Shown: positions 29,564 through 40,173, counted from the first letter of the stretch. The stretch: 64,000 nucleotides of DNA from Cryomorphaceae bacterium (GCA_019649675.1 BOWN01000004.1:62001-126000); one strand, 5' to 3'. Made by a program: numbers and translations. Notes: generated from the sequence alone by a model not told the origin.

Positions 29564-31322
29564 ATGAAAGCTCTAATTCATCTAAATAAATATTTCTGGA
29601 ACTACCGATACAGATTAATTTTGGGATTGATTTTCATCTTTATCTCTAATATTTTCGGTTTATACCCTCCAATATACATAGGTGAAGTATTTAATATCAT
29701 AAGCGATGCCTTAAACGAAAAATCTTATTCGGACAATCAAGTTCAAAGCCTCATAAAAAATCAACTATCCTATTATGTGTTCTTGGTTCTAGCCTTTGCT
29801 ATGTGTAAGGGTTTATTTATGTTTTTTATGCGGCAAACCATCATTGTAATGTCGAGAATGATAGAGTACGATCTTAAAAACGAAATATACGATCACTATC
29901 AAAAATTGAGTCTTTCTTTCTACAAAAGAAATAAAACTGGGGATTTGATGAATAGAATAAGTGAAGATGTAAGTCGGGTTAGAATGTTCTTAGGTCCTGC
30001 TATACTTTACAGCACTAATCTATTAATCAGTATTGCTCTTATCATACCAAAAATGGCAAGTATAAGCCCTAAGCTTACCTTATACGCACTGAGCCCACTG
30101 CCAATATTAGTAATAGCTATTTACAAAGTAAGTAGTGTGATGAATATTAAGAGTGAAATTGTGCAAAGGCAACTTTCAAAACTTTCTAGTATAAGTCAAG
30201 AAACATTTTCTGGAATCCGAGTCATAAAATCATATAATCAAGAAAATTTTGTTCAAAATCAATTTATGGATGAGGCTCAAGAATACAAACAAAAAAATTT
30301 GGATCTAATAAGAGTCAATGCGCTTTTCTTTCCTTTAATGATTTTACTCATAGGCTTAAGTACACTATTTACAATTTATATTGGGGGCTTAGAAGCTATA
30401 GCTGGTCACATTCAAGTTGGAGATATAGCCACATTTGTAATTTATGTAAACATGCTTACTTGGCCAGTGGCATCTCTTGGTTGGGTCACATCCATTGTAC
30501 AAAGATCTGCAGCTTCTCAAAAACGTATAAATGAATTTTTACAAGAAAAACCCGAAATTAAAAATCCTATTTCTGAATCGAGTAATATTTTTGGAGACAT
30601 TATATTTGACAAAGTATCTTATACATATGAAGACACTGGTATTCAAGCCATCAAAAATATTTCTTTTACTATAAAACAAGGAGAAACTTTAGGAATTATA
30701 GGATCAATTGGATCTGGAAAAAGTACAGTTGCAGAATTGCTCTGTCGTGTTAGTGATGTCACTTCTGGTAAAATTAGTATTGGCGGTGAAAATATAAAAA
30801 ATGTAAACTTATATGATTTAAGGAGTAGCATTGGATACGTTCCACAAGATTCTTTTTTATTTTCCGACTCTATATATAATAACATTGCTTTTGGTAAGCA
30901 AGAATGCACAGAAGATGAAGTAATACATGCAGCAAAAAAAGCTGGTATATATAATAACATCAAGCAATTTAAAAATCAATTTAAAACCATTATAGGCGAA
31001 AGAGGAATTACACTTTCAGGAGGTCAAAAACAAAGACTATCTATTGCAAGGGCACTTATCAGAAAACCTAAATTCATGTTATTAGACGATAGCCTATCTG
31101 CCGTTGATACAAAAACAGAAGAACTAATTCTTAATAAATTAAAGAGCAAGGTCATAACAACACGTGCATCATTATTTCTATAGAATATCATCAATTAAAC
31201 ATGCTAATCAAATTATTTTATTAAATGAAGGTGAAATTATTGAAAAGGAATCACAATACATTACTAAAAATAATGGTGAATACACTAAAATTTTCAAAAA
31301 ACAATTAGCAGAATCAAAGTAA
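29564..31322 (+). CDS. ABC exporter half-transporter (membrane domain fused to ATPase), indels near 31150-31185
   Basis: About 586 residues. Six-helix type IV transmembrane domain (residues 1-320) with the KRNKTGDLMNRISEDVSRVR coupling region, then the nucleotide-binding domain: Walker A GSIGSGKSTVAELL, Q-loop YVPQDSFLF, signature LSGGQKQRLSIARAL and Walker B FMLLDDSLSAVD. The region of the switch histidine is damaged: two or more indels turn the expected IIISHRISSIKHANQI into a broken frame, after which LLNEGEIIEK resumes. MsbA/MdlB-like exporters move lipids or drugs; substrate unknown. It would act as a homodimer or with a partner elsewhere. Confidence 0.88.
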
Positions 31323-31408
31323 TTATAACAGCTTTTTTTGTTTTTCCTTTCATTTAAGGATAATTTTTGCAAGATTTGAAGGGATTTAAATAGAAATAAA
31401 TAAATAAA

Positions 31409-31801
31409 ATGATGGAAGGACACGATAATAAATCACAGGAGATTTTCTCAAAAATTTTGAGAGCAGGAAGAAGAACTTACTTCTTTGACGTAAGATCTAC
31501 TCGGGCAGACGATTATTATTTAACAATTACAGAAAGTAAGAAACATACAAATGAAGATGGTTCTGCATACTACAAAAAACATAAAATCTACCTTTACAAA
31601 GAAGACTTCGCTCGATTTAAAGAAATCTTTGATGATGTCACAAAATTTATAATCGATGAGAAAGGTGAAGAAATCATTTCAGATTACGAACCAAAAGAGA
31701 ACGAAAGTTTAGACGCTAAAGAAGAAGAAAATAAAGGAGATGATTCAAAAGGAGATTCAGATTCTAACTCTTTCACAAATATTGAATTCGAAGACATATA
31801 G
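31409..31801 (+). CDS. PUR-alpha-like DUF3276 protein
   Basis: 130 residues, intact. Core ILRAGRRTYFFDVRSTRADDYYLTITESKK and KIYLYKEDFARFKEIFDDV (shown here as segments) is a PUR repeat, a nucleic-acid-binding fold found in Bacteroidota and spirochaetes. The last 45 residues are acidic and disordered (EEENKGDDSKGDSDSN). Binding to single-stranded DNA or RNA is expected from the family; role not known. Confidence 0.8.
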   Translation: MMEGHDNKSQEIFSKILRAGRRTYFFDVRSTRADDYYLTITESKKHTNEDGSAYYKKHKIYLYKEDFARFKEIFDDVTKFIIDEKGEEIISDYEPKENESLDAKEEENKGDDSKGDSDSNSFTNIEFEDI

Positions 31802-31811
31802 TCAGAATCAA

Positions 31812-32335
31812 TTAATAATTCTTCCGCAATTCCTCTTTTAATAAACTAAGGGCTTCATCAATAAACCATTTTTGTTGCTCTAAGGAGGCTTCTATGATCA
31901 ACTTACCCAATTCAGTAGCATCAGAGTCAGGTGAAACAGAAGTTACATTTTGGTTGATGGTACGTATTAATTGATCCTTAGCTTGATTGATCAGTTTCCA
32001 TACGTATCCGAAACATAGACCTGTGCAGGACATATTGTGATCGTATTCGCTGCGAATCGTTTTTAATAATACGGCATGAAGCGTACTCGACTTCATATTT
32101 GGTTTCTGTACCCTGAGCAATAAATTAGAAGGCTGCATACGCTCTAAAAACAAAGCCAATCTTTCATAGGCTTGCATTCTTATAAGGAACCATCTCTTTA
32201 GCTACAGATTTTTATATTCAAAAACACGACGTGTATGGTCGTGATTTAAAACTTTATTTAGCATATATACCGCTAACATCATTACCAATACAGCAGGTAA
32301 AATAAAATCTAAATGTGATATGAATATTCCATCAT
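31812..32335 (-). CDS. membrane-anchored conserved protein of unknown function (resembles DUF7935), frameshifts
   Basis: About 174 codons. An N-terminal transmembrane helix (LDFILPAVLVMMLAVYML) is followed by a basic linker (HTRRVFEYK), then a helical domain: RMQAYERLALFLERMQP, SNLLLRVQKPNM, TIRSEYDHNMS, VWKLINQAKDQLIRTIN and ALSLLKEELRKNY. Two compensating shifts around 32010-32040 hide the expected AQVYVSDT after HNMS, and others lie near 32190 and 32320. The architecture matches a short Bacteroidota-wide family that I recall as DUF7935; no function is known. Confidence 0.65.
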
Positions 32336-32524
32336 TACAAATTTTAGCTAAAATAAGAAATCATAAATAGAAACGATAATTGAGTATCAATATTCATTTG
32401 GTTCTGTATTTTAGAGTTTATTTCAAACATTTTTGAACCTATTTTTATAGATTAAAAACAATGAACAACTAAATTTCTTTATCTATATTTACAACTCAAA
32501 ATATCTAAAAAAGCACCATCAAAA

Positions 32525-33718
32525 ATGAACATATTATCTGACCGAATTCTAAGTTTAGAAGAATCGCAAACCATTGCTATGGCTCGTAAAAGTAGAGAAT
32601 TAATAGACAGTGGAATAGACGTTATTTCATTAAGCCTAGGCGAACCTGATTTTAACACGCCAGATTTCATCAAAGATGCAGCAAAAAAAGCCATTGACAA
32701 CAACTTCTCTCACTATACTCCTGTCCCAGGATTAAATAGCTTAAGAGATGCTATTTCGGAAAAATTTAAACGAGATAACAAGTTAGACTACGCCGCAGAC
32801 CAAATTGTGGCTTCTACAGGAGCCAAACAATCTTTAGCACAACTTTTAATGGCCATTGTTAATCCTGGTGATGAAATTATCGTTCCAGCTCCTTACTGGG
32901 TAAGTTATTTCCAAATGGTTAAAATGGCTGAAGGTACTCCAGTAGTTATTGAAGCTACAGTAGATGCAGATTTTAAAGTAACAGCTGAACAAGTGGAACA
33001 AGCAATTACTTCCAAAACAAAAGCATTTCTATTTAGTACGCCTTGTAACCCTACAGGATCGGTATACAGTAAAAACGAATTGGCAGAACTGGTCAAGGTA
33101 TTTGAAAAACATCCAAACATAATCATCATCTCTGATGAAATATACGAACATATCAATTTTATGGGTGAACACATTAGTATTGGGCAATTTGATTCGATTA
33201 AAGATCGCGTTGTTACCGTAAATGGTGTCTCTAAAGGATTTGCTATGACCGGTTGGAGAGTGGGTTATTTAGGGGCTCCAAAATGGCTGGCTGCTGCGTG
33301 TAATAAAATGCAAGGTCAAACAACTTCCGCTACCTGTTCGATAGCTCAAAAAGCTACTGAAGCAGCAGTTCTTGCAGACCCAATTTGTACCAAAGACATG
33401 CGTGCTGCTTTCTTAAGAAGAAGAGATTTAATGATTTCTAAACTTCAAGAAATTGATGGATTAAAATTGAGTATTCCACAAGGTGCCTTTTATATATTCC
33501 CAGATGTATCTTCGTACTTTGGGAAATCTTACAATGGTGAAACCATATCAAATGCTAACGATTTTTGTATGTACTTGTTAAATGAAGCAAATGTTGCAAC
33601 AGTTACTGGCGAAGCCTTTGGATCGCCAAATTGCATGCGCATATCTTATGCTGCAGCCGACGAAAAACTTATAGAAGCTGCAAGTAGAATTAAAGCTGCA
33701 CTTGATAAATTAACATAG
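32525..33718 (+). CDS. class I aspartate aminotransferase-like enzyme
   Basis: 397 residues, intact. Fold type I PLP enzyme: SLGEPDFNTPDFIKDAAKKA, STGAKQSLAQLLMAIVNPGD, NPTGSVYSKNEL, DEIYEHINF, and the Schiff-base lysine in NGVSKGFAMTGWRVGYLGAP. The GEPDFNTP and KGFAMTGWR patterns are typical of subgroup I gamma/alpha aspartate (or prephenate) aminotransferases. Cytosolic. Start at ATG 32525. Confidence 0.9.
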   Translation: MNILSDRILSLEESQTIAMARKSRELIDSGIDVISLSLGEPDFNTPDFIKDAAKKAIDNNFSHYTPVPGLNSLRDAISEKFKRDNKLDYAADQIVASTGAKQSLAQLLMAIVNPGDEIIVPAPYWVSYFQMVKMAEGTPVVIEATVDADFKVTAEQVEQAITSKTKAFLFSTPCNPTGSVYSKNELAELVKVFEKHPNIIIISDEIYEHINFMGEHISIGQFDSIKDRVVTVNGVSKGFAMTGWRVGYLGAPKWLAAACNKMQGQTTSATCSIAQKATEAAVLADPICTKDMRAAFLRRRDLMISKLQEIDGLKLSIPQGAFYIFPDVSSYFGKSYNGETISNANDFCMYLLNEANVATVTGEAFGSPNCMRISYAAADEKLIEAASRIKAALDKLT

Positions 33719-33801
33719 TTGAAAATTCGACTAATATACTTTTAGATGATTTTTTTGTTCTTTTGCATAAAACAGATTTATTTGGACAAGAATCAAATTT
33801 A

Positions 33802-34773
33802 ATGATTTCACTATCCCAAACTTTAGATCAATTTAAAACAAAACGTGTTTTAATTATTGGCGATGCCATGATTGATGCTTATATGTGGGGCCATATAAAT
33901 CGGATGTCTCCAGAAGCACCTGTTCCAATTGTAAACATAGATAACCAAGAAAATAGATTAGGTGGGGCGGCCAACGTTGCTCTTAACATTCAGTCACTTG
34001 GAGCCACACCTTTGCTATTTAGTGCAATTGGTGATGACCATTATGCTGACTTATTTATTGAATTGATGCATGAACAAAAGCTAAGCTGTGAGGGCATTCA
34101 AAAAATATCAAATAGAAGAACAACTGTTAAAACAAGAATCATTAGCGACATCAAACACGTTTTAAGAGTAGATGAAGAATACACAAATCCTATAGAGGAT
34201 ATAAATCTCCTAAATAGTCTTGAAGAAATGATTCAGAACCAACCTTTCGATGTCATCATTTTTCAAGATTACAATAAAGGTTTGCTTACCGAATCGCTTA
34301 TTCGCACAGCTATTAAAACAGCTAAAAACAAAGAAATACCTTTAATTGTAGACCCTAAAAAAGAGAATTTCCTTAACTACCATGGTGTTGATATTTTCAA
34401 ACCAAACCTTAAAGAAATTAAAGAAGGGTTGAATGTCGATTTTGATGAAACATCTGAAGTTGAACTTCTTAAAAATGTGGATGGACTTCGTAATAAAATA
34501 AATGCCAAAGGCATTCTATTAACCCTTTCTGAGAAAGGAATTTATTACCAAAAAGAAAATGCTGTTTACCGGGAAAAAGCGCATAAAAGAAATATTATTG
34601 ACGTCTCTGGAGCTGGCGACACTGTTGTTTCTGTTGCCGCACTAGCATTGGCATGCAACATAGAAGATGATTTTTTAATGAGAATTGCTAACTTAGCAGG
34701 AGGATTAGTTTGTGAAAAGGTAGGTGTCACGCCTATTCAAAGAGAAGATTTACTCAAAGCAAATCTAGTTTAA
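33802..34773 (+). CDS. PfkB-family carbohydrate kinase, RfaE/HldE kinase-domain type
   Basis: 323 residues from ATG 33802; an upstream in-frame ATG at 33763 sits on a promoter-like TTCTTTTG and is less likely. PfkB signature 1 LGGAANVALNIQSLGA, signature 2 DVSGAGDTVVSVAAL with the catalytic Asp, and GDAMIDAYMWGHINRMSPEAPVP are strongly like the heptose-7-phosphate kinase half of HldE, but no nucleotidyltransferase half is fused. It should phosphorylate D-glycero-D-manno-heptose 7-phosphate or a related sugar. trkH follows after 13 bases. Confidence 0.85.
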   Translation: MISLSQTLDQFKTKRVLIIGDAMIDAYMWGHINRMSPEAPVPIVNIDNQENRLGGAANVALNIQSLGATPLLFSAIGDDHYADLFIELMHEQKLSCEGIQKISNRRTTVKTRIISDIKHVLRVDEEYTNPIEDINLLNSLEEMIQNQPFDVIIFQDYNKGLLTESLIRTAIKTAKNKEIPLIVDPKKENFLNYHGVDIFKPNLKEIKEGLNVDFDETSEVELLKNVDGLRNKINAKGILLTLSEKGIYYQKENAVYREKAHKRNIIDVSGAGDTVVSVAALALACNIEDDFLMRIANLAGGLVCEKVGVTPIQREDLLKANLV

Positions 34774-34786
34774 CACAAAAGACGGG

Positions 34787-36598
34787 ATGTCAATACAATC
34801 CATACGCGAAAAAATAAATCTATCACTTTACGATAGTAAAGAAAGTGTATTGAGACTTTTTAAAATAGGAAGCTTCATTATTGCTTCATTTATTCTCTCT
34901 CTACTCGTTTACCAATTCGGTTTCTCTCCAGATCAAGAGACGAAAGACTGGATTATTATTGCGATAAAAGCCAGCTTTATATTCTACATCCTAAAATATT
35001 TTATTGATATTTTATACTCGTATAAAATTTATACTTTTTTTAAAGAAACCTGGTTTGAGGGCTTGCTATTGTTCCTCATAATTATCAATGCAGTATCCCG
35101 CTCATTCCTAGATCAATCAATACTTTTTTGGGTCGGACAACAACTAGAACTGTTTCTTTTAGAAAACTTTTACATACTATTTATACAGTTTTATTTCTTT
35201 GTACTGGTAGGAATAGAACTGGGTAAAGCAAGTTCTAAATTATCATTAATAAAACTAAACCCTCCACAACTATTAATACTATCATTTGTTATCTTAATTT
35301 TTGCGGGTACAGGTTTGTTAATGATGCCTGAAATGACCAAAGAGGTTGATTACATGCCCTTTTTTGAAGCCTTATTTACCTCTATAAGCGCCAGCTGCGT
35401 TACAGGGTTAATTGTTGTTGATACAGCCACATACTTTACACAAAAAGGGCATACCGTATTGATGCTACTAATACAACTTGGAGGACTAAACATCATTTCA
35501 TTTGCAACTTTATTCGCCATATTCTCAAAAAAAGGCTTGGGTATAAAGCACCAAACAATGATTCAAGAAAACTTCAGTTCAGACTCACTTCTTAGCGGTA
35601 AGGGCTTATTGAGGAAAATTTTTATGTTTAGTTTTTTAATGGAAGTTTTAGGAACAATACTTCTTTATTTTACTTGGAGTCCACAAATAAAATTCCCACA
35701 CTTACAAGAACAATTCTTCTACTCATTGTTTCATTCAGTATCGGCATTCAATAACGCAGGATTCTCCTTATTTAGTGATGGACTCAGTAATCATCTAATT
35801 CATAATTCATATGGCATGCATCTTATTATTGCTGCATTGATATTTTTTGGTTCAATAGGATTTCCAGTAATACAAGATCTCTTTAATCTTGAACGCATTA
35901 AAAAATCACTCAAAACACCATGGTCAGGACTTAAGTTAAGCTCCCAAATTTCTTTTTACACAGCACTCATACTTATTGCCTTCGGTACACTTATGTTCTA
36001 TTTTTTAGAGCAACAAAACAGCTTAAATGGAATGAAAATAGAAGGGCAATTAATCACTTCTTTGTTTCATTCTATAACCGCAAGAACTGCAGGTTTCAAT
36101 TCAGTTGATTTTTCAATTGTAAGCACTCCAATGCTGATTATTTTCATATTCTTAATGTTTATCGGAGCTTCACCTGGATCAACTGGTGGTGGGATTAAAA
36201 CTTCTACGTTTACATTAATTATATACTCTGCAATCAATACAATTAAAGGACAAAAAAGAATTGAAATTGGTAACAGAACTATTTCTGCCGAACTTCTTCA
36301 CAAAGCTTTTTCCATCTTTCTTTTCTCTGCATCAACCATTTTTATAGCAATATTTATTCTCAGTATAAGTGATGGCAATAAAGGTCTAATGCCTATTGCA
36401 TTCGAAACAGTTTCAGCATTCTCTACAGTTGGACTTTCAACAGGAATAACCCCTAACCTATCCATCGTTGGAAAAATTGTAATTATGATTTGTATGTTTA
36501 TAGGAAGAATAGGAACGCTAACCCTAGCATTTGCTTTAAGCCGAAAAATTAAATCACACAACCACCAATACCCAAATGCTCACTTAACTATTGGGTAA
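34787..36598 (+). CDS. TrkH/KtrB-family potassium uptake protein
   Basis: 603 residues, intact. After a Bacteroidota-type N-terminal extension with four membrane helices (about residues 20-150), four M1-P-M2 repeats follow. Filter loops can be read: SASCVTGLIVVDT, SVSAFNNAGFSLF, SITARTAGFNSVD and TVSAFSTVGLSTG, each with the conserved Gly. It imports K+ across the inner membrane, normally regulated by a TrkA/KtrA RCK subunit, which is not in this neighbourhood. Probably co-transcribed with the upstream kinase. Confidence 0.92.
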   Translation: MSIQSIREKINLSLYDSKESVLRLFKIGSFIIASFILSLLVYQFGFSPDQETKDWIIIAIKASFIFYILKYFIDILYSYKIYTFFKETWFEGLLLFLIIINAVSRSFLDQSILFWVGQQLELFLLENFYILFIQFYFFVLVGIELGKASSKLSLIKLNPPQLLILSFVILIFAGTGLLMMPEMTKEVDYMPFFEALFTSISASCVTGLIVVDTATYFTQKGHTVLMLLIQLGGLNIISFATLFAIFSKKGLGIKHQTMIQENFSSDSLLSGKGLLRKIFMFSFLMEVLGTILLYFTWSPQIKFPHLQEQFFYSLFHSVSAFNNAGFSLFSDGLSNHLIHNSYGMHLIIAALIFFGSIGFPVIQDLFNLERIKKSLKTPWSGLKLSSQISFYTALILIAFGTLMFYFLEQQNSLNGMKIEGQLITSLFHSITARTAGFNSVDFSIVSTPMLIIFIFLMFIGASPGSTGGGIKTSTFTLIIYSAINTIKGQKRIEIGNRTISAELLHKAFSIFLFSASTIFIAIFILSISDGNKGLMPIAFETVSAFSTVGLSTGITPNLSIVGKIVIMICMFIGRIGTLTLAFALSRKIKSHNHQYPNAHLTIG

Positions 36599-36610
36599 AT
36601 AATAGAGAAT

Positions 36611-37105
36611 TTACATGTAAATAAGGCTGATAGGAACAGAAACAATCAGACCTTCTTCAAGCTCAAACTTACACACATTAAATTCAGGTTCAGAAAAGCC
36701 TATCTCAGGATTATTAGAAAAACCAAAACCCTCTTGAGGAATTAAATTGAAAAAACCGCCCATTCCCATATCTCCACTTTGATCTTCGTCATGTAAAATA
36801 CTAATAGCATAGGTTCCGGGGTCCATAGAATCGAAGTGAATAGTCATAATATTGGCACTTACTGCAACAGCCGTATTCTGTAATATGTTGTTTCAGAATT
36901 AAATGTTTCCGAACTGTTGTATATGCAATGGCAATATCGCCATCTAAATTTTCAAATCCAGTAACTTCAACAAGCAGTTCTGTTTGGGTAATCAAACTAT
37001 CTATAACTTCTGGCTGATCCCTAAATCAATATCTTTATCGCAGCTGATACAACTAAAAGACAAAGTTCCCAAAACTAGGGTTAAAAGTTGAATTGATTTA
37101 AACAT
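36611..37105 (-). CDS. DUF2141 lipoprotein (frameshifts)
   Basis: About 165 residues. Signal and lipobox-like start MFKSIQLLTLVLGTLSFSC. After correction: LLVEVTGFENLDGDIAIAIY, then DPGTYAISILHDEDQSGDMG and GGFFNLIPQEGFGFSNNPE, the DUF2141 pattern of a small extracellular beta domain. Breaks near 37025, 36950, 36905-36860. Role unknown. Convergent with trkH, stop codons 12 bases apart. Confidence 0.8.
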
Positions 37106-37155
37106 AACTATAGAGAATTTTAGTTCTTCGTAAATATAAATATTAATTTTAAAGA

Positions 37156-37732
37156 ATGAATAGATTTATTTTATTTACGCTCTTTATGCTAAAAGGCATC
37201 TGCTTCTGTCAAATTCCCGACAGTACTGAGGTAAATGGTGAAAAATACCACAAAACTCTTAAATGAAATTACCATTAGCCCACTTCAACTAAGCCATCAA
37301 GAACGGATATCCTATTTTCGATTGCAAAAAAAAGTCAACAAAGTATACCCCTATGCTCAAAAAGCTAAAATACAACTCCGTGAAATTGAAAATGACCTGA
37401 TGTATGCAGATACAAAAAAAGAAAAAAGAAGAATTTCAAAATTACATGAAAGATGGTTAAGAGAACATTTTACCGAAGATCTCAAAAAACTTAGACGATC
37501 TGAGGGCAGAATACTTATAAAGCTTATTCACTACGAAACAGGTATGAGTAGCTATGATTTAATTAAAGAATACCGTAATGGTTTAACTGCATTATTATGG
37601 CAAAAATTAGCAAAACTTTATGATGGAAACCTCAAAACAACATACAAACCTGAAGATGTAAAAGAAGACCAATGGATCTCACATATCTTAAGACAAATAG
37701 AAGTTCATGATACTTTTAAAAAAGATGACTAG
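37156..37732 (+). CDS. DUF4294 exported protein (one frameshift near 37258)
   Basis: About 192 residues. Signal peptide MNRFILFTLFMLKGICFCQ, then a basic helical region: YFRLQKKVNKVYPYAQKAK, REIENDLMYADTKKEKRR, LREHFTEDLKKLRRSEGRI, LIHYETGMSSYDLIKEYRN, characteristic of DUF4294, a Bacteroidota family of unknown role. The break falls at KTLxNEI in an ATA/AAA context. Confidence 0.8.
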
Positions 37733-37776
37733 AATAAATACCAGAGGTTTCTATCACTTCAAAAATTGAATTAAAG

Positions 37777-37784
37777 TATCTTTG
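37777..37784 (+). promoter_or_regulatory. TAnnTTTG promoter box for the DEAD-box helicase
   Basis: TATCTTTG ends 4 bases before the ATG at 37789, so the mRNA could begin at the start codon. Confidence 0.55.
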
Positions 37785-37788
37785 CTCC

Positions 37789-39099
37789 ATGTCTAAAGCA
37801 ATAAAAAATCAAAAGAGCATCCTAAAAAAGCTTTCCATAAAAAAGCTCAATACCATGCAGCAGGAAGCAGTCTTAGCAATACACTCTTGCTCAGACATTG
37901 TTTTACTATCGCCTACAGGTACAGGTAAAACATTGGCTTTTTTATTACCTATTGTTGCTGAATTAGAACCAGATTGCAAAGAAATTCAAGCACTAATAGT
38001 GGCACCATCAAGAGAATTGGCCATTCAAATAGAACAAGTGCTGCGTGAAATGGGCTCTGGCTATAAAACTGCTATTGTTTATGGAGGTCGTTTGTTTTCT
38101 AAAGACAAAATAAACCTAAAACACCCGCCTGCTATTTTAGTGGGTACGCCAGGAAGAATATCAGATCATATTAGAAGAAACACCTTCACAACAAAAGAAA
38201 TTAAAACCCTTGTATTAGATGAGTTTGACAAATCATTAGAAGTAGGTTTCGAAACTGAAATGAGAGACATCTGTACAGCACTTCCAAAACTTAAAAAGAA
38301 AATACTGACCTCTGCCACACAAAAAGTTAGGGTTCCTAAATTTGTTGGTTTAACCAAGCCCGTTTATGTTAACTTTCTAAAAGAAGTTGAATCTCAGCTT
38401 AAAATAAAAGCAATTGTATCGCCTTCTAAAGATAAATTAGAAACCTTGGTACAAGCCATTGACCATCTTGGAAATGAACCCGGAATCATCTTCTGTAACT
38501 TTAAAGATTCTATTCGAAGAGTGAGTGAGCACCTTACTGCAAACAATATCAATCACGGCTGTTTTTATGGGGGTATGGAACAAAAAGACCGCGAACGTAC
38601 ACTCATCAAATTTAGAAATGGAACACACCAACTCTTAATTGCAACAGATTTGGCAGCTCGAGGCATCGACATTCCAGAAATAAAATTCATTGTTCACTAC
38701 CACCTACCGATGCGAAAAGAAGAATTTACACATCGAAATGGTCGTACAGCAAGAATGAATAAAGAAGGATCTGCTTATGTATTGCATTGGAAAGACGAAA
38801 AGCTACCCGATTACATCAACAATTTGGAAAGAGAAAAGCTCAACAAAGTACTTCCTCCTGAAACGACCCGACGTACAACGCTATTTATTTCTGGCGGCAG
38901 AAAAGACAAGATCTCTAAAGGTGATATAGCTGGTTTATTTTTCAAACAAGGTAAACTTATAGGAGATGAACTAGGTACAATTGAATTAAAACAAGATTGT
39001 GCTTTTGTATCTGTCCCTGAAGAAAAGGCGAATAAACTCATAGAACAACTTAACAACAGCAAACTGAAAAAGAAAAAAATTAGAATCACTCTAATTTAA
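37789..39099 (+). CDS. DEAD-box RNA helicase with DbpA-like C-terminal RNA-binding domain (DEFD variant)
   Basis: 436 residues, intact. Motifs in order: Q-motif region NTMQQEAV, I SPTGTGKT, Ia PSRELAIQ, Ib GTPGRI, II LDEFDKS (DEFD instead of DEAD), III TSATQ, IV IIFCNF, V ATDLAARGIDIP, VI HRNGRTAR. The last 75 residues (ISGGRKDKISKGDIAGLFFK...) match the DbpA-type RRM that targets 23S rRNA helix 92. Likely involved in large-subunit assembly (inference from DbpA). Followed 38 bases later by rluF, another 23S rRNA factor. Confidence 0.88.
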   Translation: MSKAIKNQKSILKKLSIKKLNTMQQEAVLAIHSCSDIVLLSPTGTGKTLAFLLPIVAELEPDCKEIQALIVAPSRELAIQIEQVLREMGSGYKTAIVYGGRLFSKDKINLKHPPAILVGTPGRISDHIRRNTFTTKEIKTLVLDEFDKSLEVGFETEMRDICTALPKLKKKILTSATQKVRVPKFVGLTKPVYVNFLKEVESQLKIKAIVSPSKDKLETLVQAIDHLGNEPGIIFCNFKDSIRRVSEHLTANNINHGCFYGGMEQKDRERTLIKFRNGTHQLLIATDLAARGIDIPEIKFIVHYHLPMRKEEFTHRNGRTARMNKEGSAYVLHWKDEKLPDYINNLEREKLNKVLPPETTRRTTLFISGGRKDKISKGDIAGLFFKQGKLIGDELGTIELKQDCAFVSVPEEKANKLIEQLNNSKLKKKKIRITLI

Positions 39100-39137
39100 A
39101 TACCTATCAAGCCTATTTATCATCTTAAAGATTAAAC

Positions 39138-39876
39138 ATGGAAGATATTCAACTTAAGAGAATCAATAAGTACCTGAGCGAGGTAGGCTATTGCTCGCGA
39201 AGGGCGGCGGATAAACTTATTGAAGAAGGTAGGGTTACGATAAATGGTGCTGTTCCTGAAAAGGGGACAAAAATAGCACCTAGAGACGAAGTTCATGTAG
39301 ACGGTGTCTTAATCTCTAAACCAACAGAAGAACACGTTTACATAGCATTAAATAAGCCTAGAGGCATTGTATGTACAACAGACATCAAAGCAGAAAAAGA
39401 CAACATTATAGATTACATCGGGCACTCAAAACGAATTTTCCCCATAGGACGCTTAGATAAAGCCAGCGAAGGCTTAATACTGTTAACAAGCGACGGAGAT
39501 ATTGTAAACAAGATATTACGTGCCAGGAACAATCACGAAAAAGTTTACGAAGTGAGGGTAAACAAACCCATCACAAAAGATTTTATCAAAAAATGGGTAA
39601 TGGTATACCCATTCTCGATACAGTTACCAAAAATGTAAGGTGGAACAAATTGACAAATTTTATTTTAAAATAACACTTACAGAAGGGCTTAACAGACAGA
39701 TAAGAAGAATGTGCGCCCATCTTAACTACGAAGTGTATAAACTCAAGCGCATACGCATTATGAACATAAATTTAGACCTTCCCTATGGAGAATGGCGCGA
39801 TTTATCGGAAAGCGAAATGAAAGAAATGAATACGCTCATAGCCTACTCTCACAAGACATTTGACAAAGAAACATAA
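39138..39876 (+). CDS. rluF: 23S rRNA pseudouridine synthase RluF (one frameshift near 39600)
   Basis: About 246 residues. N-terminal S4 domain (RINKYLSEVGYCSRRAADKL), catalytic domain with the Asp in PIGRLDKASEGLILLT and the family C-terminus LNRQIRRMCAHLNYEVYKLK followed by RIRIMNINLDLPYGEWRDLS, which is diagnostic for RluF (pseudouridine 2604). The break is in GGG/TTT-rich sequence (KKWGNGIPILDTVT expected). Next to a DbpA-like helicase, both acting on 23S rRNA. Confidence 0.9.
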
Positions 39877-39939
39877 AGCTTAAACATAAGCAAAACAAGA
39901 AATATACAGGTTAAAATCAGCATATTAAATTTATAAGAG

Positions 39940-39947
39940 TATATTTG
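39940..39947 (+). promoter_or_regulatory. TAnnTTTG promoter box for the cold-shock pair
   Basis: TATATTTG, 23 bases before the first cold-shock ATG. Confidence 0.6.
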
Positions 39948-39970
39948 CACTTTAATTTACAAATTACACT

Positions 39971-40162
39971 ATGAACAAAGGAACAGTAAAATTTTTCGAT
40001 GAGTCTAAAGGTTTTGGATTTATCATCGATGACGAATCAAAAACAGAATACTTCGTACACGTTACGGGTTTAATTGATGAGATCAACGAAGGAGACTCCG
40101 TTGAATTCGAATTACAAGAAGGTAGAAAAGGTCTAAACGCCGTAAACGTAAAAACTGCATAA
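39971..40162 (+). CDS. cold-shock domain protein (copy 1)
   Basis: 63 residues, intact. OB-fold with RNP1 SKGFGFI and RNP2-like EYFVHV, single-stranded RNA/DNA chaperone. Shorter than the classic 67-70 residues, lacking a tail. It shares 57 of 63 residues with the next gene by my count. Preceded by TTACACTATGAA, also found before copy 2; no strong Shine-Dalgarno sequence. Confidence 0.92.
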   Translation: MNKGTVKFFDESKGFGFIIDDESKTEYFVHVTGLIDEINEGDSVEFELQEGRKGLNAVNVKTA

Positions 40163-40173
40163 TTTATTACACT

